Under the pieces are notes generated by a model, which had not been told where the DNA came from, made no database searches, and was given only the letters and a program-made list of their open reading frames with translations. A program made the translations under genes and the position numbers. Positions 5,872 to 7,853 of a stretch of 7,853 nt of DNA are shown here, one piece after another. Each line of letters opens with the position of its first letter. The first letter of the stretch is position 1. The stretch comes from a bacterium. GTDB taxonomy: Bacteria; Nitrospinota_A; UBA7883; JACRGQ01. The stretch spans positions 1-7,853 of the forward strand of contig JAKAGL010000107.1 in NCBI GenBank assembly GCA_021815535.1. Reading direction: 5' to 3'.

Positions 5872-7245
5872 ATGGGGAATTACGAAGCATCGGTGCTCAT
5901 CGTCGATGATGACGAGGTGGCGCTGTTAACATTGGGAAGTATTCTCAGGGCCGAGGGCTTTCAGATATTAACCGCCCGCAATGGGGTTGAAGCCCTTGGC
6001 ATTCTGGATCAAGAAAACACGGATATGGTCATCGCAGACCAGAAGATGCCCCACATGGATGGGCCGGAACTTCTTAAAGAGGTGAAGAAACGGCATCATT
6101 CCCTGCCGTTTATCATGTTGACAGGCCACGGCACCATCGACATGGCTGTTGCCAGCATGAAAGACGGCGCCACGGACTACATGTTAAAACCGTTTGAGCC
6201 GCAGCAACTGGTTGCGGCCATCAGGCGTAGCCTGGAATTCCGGCGGCTCAATGAAGAAAACGTAAAGCTTAAAAGCCAGCTCAAGGAACAATACAGCTTC
6301 CATAATATCGTCACGCAATCCGCCCTGATGAAACGGGTGCTGGAAACGGCCGAAAAAGTTGCCGCAACCATCAATACCTCCGTGGCAATTTACGGGGAAA
6401 GCGGAACCGGGAAAGAAGTGCTGGCCCGCGCCATCCATTTCTCCGGCCCCCGCATGGCCAACAGCTTTGTGGCGGTGAACTGCGCTGGCATACCATCCGC
6501 CCTTCTCGAATCGGAATTGTTCGGCCATGTTAAGGGAGCATTCACGGGCGCGGACCGAGACCGGGATGGCAAGTTTGATCTGGCCCAAAAGGGAACCATT
6601 CTGCTTGATGAAATCGGCGATATGCCCTTGGACTTGCAGGCCAAATTGCTGCGGATACTGCAAGAACGCGTATATGAAAAAGTAGGCTCGCACAAGCCGA
6701 TCAAAGCCGATGTCCGGATTATCGTCGCTACCAACCGTAATCTTGAAGAAATGGTGGCAAATGAAAGTTTCCGGGTGGATCTCTTCCACCGCATCAGTTC
6801 GTTCCCGATCACTCTGCCGCCCCTTCGCAAGCGGAAGGAAGATATTCCCCTGTTGGCAAACTATTTCTTGGGACAATTGCGGAAAGAACTGGGGAAGCCG
6901 CTCCCCGGCCTTTCGGAGAAAGCGATGGAAAAATTATTGCGTTACGAATGGCCCGGCAATATCCGTGAACTGAAGAACTGCCTGGAGCGGGCCGCCATCC
7001 TAACCGAGGGACAACTGATACAGCCAAAACACCTCTCTATCACCGAAGAAGGCGGCACTCCCGCGCCCGGCTCAAACCGCCCCGGCAATGTTCATCTGGT
7101 GATAAACCTCCCCGAAGAAGCCTTTTCAATGGAAAAGGTAACGGATGAAGTGTTGAAACTAACTCTGGAAAAATGTAACGGCAACAAATCGAAGGCGGCC
7201 GATATGCTGAAACTTGACCGAAGTATTTTTTATCGCCGCCTTTGA
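5872..7245 (+). CDS. Sigma-54-dependent NtrC-class response regulator
   Basis: A 457-residue transcription activator with the full three-domain plan. Receiver domain, about residues 7-120: acidic pocket Asp12/Asp13, phospho-acceptor Asp56 in IADQKMP, Thr84 in LTGHG, Lys106 in MLKPF. Central AAA+ domain, about 145-380: Walker A GESGTGKE (175-182), the sigma-54-contacting GAFTGA loop (222-227), Walker B TILLDEIGD (242-250), and the EWPGNIRELKN sensor-2 region (359-369). C-terminal Fis-type HTH, about 425-457: GNKSKAADMLKLDRSIFYRRL. It should open promoters with sigma-54 once phosphorylated. The ATG at 5872 is preferred, with GGGGGA 5 nt upstream; a TTG at 5824 would add 16 residues outside the receiver fold. 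The protein stops directly after the recognition helix, a few residues earlier than many relatives. No kinase gene is adjacent; the target genes are unknown. Confidence 0.96.
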   Translation: MGNYEASVLIVDDDEVALLTLGSILRAEGFQILTARNGVEALGILDQENTDMVIADQKMPHMDGPELLKEVKKRHHSLPFIMLTGHGTIDMAVASMKDGATDYMLKPFEPQQLVAAIRRSLEFRRLNEENVKLKSQLKEQYSFHNIVTQSALMKRVLETAEKVAATINTSVAIYGESGTGKEVLARAIHFSGPRMANSFVAVNCAGIPSALLESELFGHVKGAFTGADRDRDGKFDLAQKGTILLDEIGDMPLDLQAKLLRILQERVYEKVGSHKPIKADVRIIVATNRNLEEMVANESFRVDLFHRISSFPITLPPLRKRKEDIPLLANYFLGQLRKELGKPLPGLSEKAMEKLLRYEWPGNIRELKNCLERAAILTEGQLIQPKHLSITEEGGTPAPGSNRPGNVHLVINLPEEAFSMEKVTDEVLKLTLEKCNGNKSKAADMLKLDRSIFYRRL

Positions 7246-7401
7246 CATCCTTGCCTAAGGGCATCTCTCCTGAAGAGGCTGAATTCATTTCGAACCATCC
7301 CCCATCGAATCAACTTTAAAGAAACAACTCAAATTACCGCTGAAACCAGGCTAGAAGAAACAATAATGCCTCAGAGTAACGTTTTTACCGCACATTAAAA
7401 A

Positions 7402-7431
7402 GTGACACATAAACATATCCCACTGTATTTT
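7402..7431 (+). promoter_or_regulatory. Possible upstream sigma-70 promoter in the AT-rich gap
   Basis: GTGACA (7402-7407, 5 of 6 to the -35 consensus) is followed after 18 bp by TATTTT (7426-7431, 4 of 6 to the -10 consensus). It points towards the terminator at 7531-7578 and would give a transcript of about 140 nt. It is an alternative to the TATAAA box at 7464. Confidence 0.25.
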
Positions 7432-7442
7432 AATTAGTTAAT

Positions 7443-7463
7443 TATGGCACGTATCGTGCAATA
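7443..7463. repeat. 21-bp dyad, candidate operator
   Basis: Arms TATGGCACG (7443-7451) and CGTGCAATA (7455-7463) are complementary at 8 of 9 positions around a TAT centre; the core GCACG-TAT-CGTGC is perfect. It abuts a TATAAA box at 7464-7469, so it lies where the -35/-10 spacer of a promoter facing right would be. It could be an operator, or a hairpin if transcribed from further upstream. Confidence 0.5.
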
Positions 7464-7469
7464 TATAAA
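7464..7469 (+). promoter_or_regulatory. Possible -10 box (TATAAA) next to the dyad
   Basis: TATAAA matches the -10 consensus at 5 of 6 positions. The hexamers 16-18 nt upstream are poor -35 matches, but the region is AT-rich. Transcription would begin near 7476 and run about 100 nt to the terminator. Confidence 0.3.
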
Positions 7470-7475
7470 GGCATA

Positions 7476-7578
7476 AGGTTGAGGCAACAAAAGATGTGTT
7501 GTGCTTGGCCACTATGATAATGCCAAAATAAAAAAACGGGGGGTTTCCCCTCCCCCTCCCCTTCCCCCCGTTTTTTTT
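7476..7578 (+). ncRNA. Possible small RNA of about 100 nt ending at an intrinsic terminator
   Basis: This is inferred from layout only: a promoter-like TATAAA with an adjacent dyad, about 100 nt without an ORF, then a strong terminator well separated from the upstream gene (stop at 7245) and ending before the promoter of the next gene. Within it are short stems GTTG-AGG-CAAC (7478-7488) and TTGGC/GCCAA (7505-7509 with 7522-7526). No known RNA family is recognised. It could instead be the unused 3' tail of the response regulator mRNA. Confidence 0.25.
7531..7578. terminator. Strong, symmetric intrinsic terminator
   Basis: AAAAAACGGGGGG (7531-7543) pairs with CCCCCCGTTTTTT (7564-7576) in a 13-bp stem, with a 20-nt pyrimidine-rich loop and a run of eight T (7571-7578). 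The A-run on the left gives a U-tract on the minus strand too, so it can act in both directions. It would end plus-strand transcription, either from the response regulator or from a short RNA, before the next gene's promoter. Confidence 0.85.
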
Positions 7579-7608
7579 CTTTTTCCCTCCCCTGGTTTTT
7601 CCGCGTTT

Positions 7609-7617
7609 TGCTATAGT
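7609..7617 (+). promoter_or_regulatory. Extended -10 promoter of the exported-protein gene
   Basis: TGCTATAGT combines the TGN extension with TATAGT (5 of 6 to the -10 consensus). No good -35 hexamer is seen upstream, which an extended -10 can tolerate. The predicted start near 7624 gives a leader of about 25 nt that contains the AAAGGGGAG ribosome binding site. Confidence 0.5.
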
Positions 7618-7648
7618 ATGCGGCAGACATTTTTAATAAAGGGGAGAT

Positions 7649-7853
7649 GTGATAAAAAAAGGGGTTTTCACCGCGATTTTCCTGATCATTGCTACCTGTG
7701 CATTTGCAGAAACGGATACTTCTCCCGCGGCCGATGCCGTGCCGCAAGAAGCTGCCCCGGCTGAGACTGCCTCACCGGAACCGGCGAAACCCGCCGAAAC
7801 CCCTGCCCCAAAATTGGGATCTCTGTCAGTTACTTCCTCCCCATCGGATGCCG
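7649..7853 (+). CDS. Exported Pro/Ala/Glu-rich protein, probable PEGA-domain protein (N-terminal part)
   Basis: Only the first 68 residues are in the window. The N-terminus (MIKKGVFTAIFLIIATCAFA, 1-20) is a signal peptide with a basic start, a hydrophobic core and a likely signal peptidase I site after AFA. The Cys at 17 lies in IATC, a poor lipobox, so a lipoprotein is less likely. Residues 21-55 form a low-complexity linker rich in Pro, Ala and Glu with two PAET copies. From residue 56, KLGSLSVTSSPSDA matches the opening of a PEGA repeat (the GxLxVxSxPxxA pattern), which often occurs in surface or periplasmic proteins. The GTG start is the only credible one: the overlapping ATG at 7647 is followed at once by TGA, and GGGGAG lies just upstream. 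The remainder is unknown. Confidence 0.8.
   Translation, partial: MIKKGVFTAIFLIIATCAFAETDTSPAADAVPQEAAPAETASPEPAKPAETPAPKLGSLSVTSSPSDA

Larger units (their letters stand above)
7246..7648. other. 403-bp gap without a convincing protein gene
   Basis: The first 140 bp show no clear structure, no intrinsic terminator right after the response regulator, and no ORF with a good ribosome binding site; only a 10-codon ATG frame at 7366 is seen. From about 7385 the DNA becomes AT-rich, with two TTAATTA copies at 7430-7436 and 7438-7444. The rest holds a 21-bp dyad, a possible short RNA, a strong terminator and the promoter of the next gene, each listed separately. Confidence 0.7.

Noticed and set aside
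7242..7247. Perfect TTGACA at the end of the response regulator gene
   Set aside because: No -10-like hexamer lies 16-18 bp downstream.
7252..7280. Short hairpins just after the response regulator stop (TGCC/GGCA, CTCT/AGAG)
   Set aside because: Only 4-bp stems and no T-run, so they do not make an intrinsic terminator.
7366..7398. Ten-codon ATG frame in the gap
   Set aside because: No clear ribosome binding site and too short to support without conservation data.
7442..7747. Minus-strand frame of 101 codons across the terminator and the next gene's start
   Set aside because: It translates the poly-G/A terminator into a Lys/Glu/Gly-rich stretch, crosses a promoter and signal peptide on the other strand, and has no motif.
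1..7853. CRISPR array, insertion sequence, tRNA or rRNA genes
   Set aside because: No spaced direct repeats, transposase motifs, terminal inverted repeats or cloverleaf-like segments were seen on either strand.

Overview
The window looks like a chromosomal segment of a Gram-negative bacterium with moderate GC content. The evidence is a sigma-54-dependent response regulator, a PAS membrane sensor, a PurS/PurQ-type (multi-subunit) FGAM synthase, and a secreted protein that starts like a PEGA protein. Protein character (DHS-like protein, PAS sensor style, NtrC-class regulator) suggests a deltaproteobacterial or Nitrospinota-like lineage. That placement is an impression and cannot be proven from this sequence alone.

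Left and middle (1-5718, all minus strand): a tightly packed gene string, read from right to left. It runs deoxyhypusine-synthase-family protein, then a YycJ/WalJ-like metallo-beta-lactamase-fold hydrolase, purB, purC, purS, a stand-alone cyclic-nucleotide-binding domain protein, purQ, and a two-TM PAS sensor cut by the window edge. Gaps are 21 bp or less and several stops and starts overlap (TGATG, ATGA), so this is very probably one operon. Four genes belong to de novo purine synthesis: PurQ and PurS are two subunits of FGAM synthase, PurC makes SAICAR, and PurB cleaves SAICAR and adenylosuccinate. purL, the third FGAM synthase subunit, is not in the window; the position after purQ is occupied by the sensor gene. 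The cNMP-binding gene sits exactly between the two FGAM synthase subunit genes.

Divergent intergenic region (5719-5871): a perfect TATAAT for the minus-strand operon lies inside a 17-bp inverted repeat (TTGCAAT-TAT-ATTGCAA), with a third half-site nearby. A weaker sigma-70-like promoter faces right.

Right (5872-7245, plus strand): a complete NtrC-class response regulator with receiver, AAA+ and Fis-type HTH domains. No histidine kinase gene is next to it.

Far right (7246-7853): a 403-bp gap without a convincing protein gene. It holds AT-rich promoter-like DNA, a 21-bp dyad, a possible short untranslated RNA, and a very strong intrinsic terminator whose loop and 3' arm carry four C-runs (a G-quadruplex motif on the minus strand). 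An extended -10 promoter follows, then the start of an exported Pro/Ala/Glu-rich protein that appears to enter a PEGA domain at the window edge.
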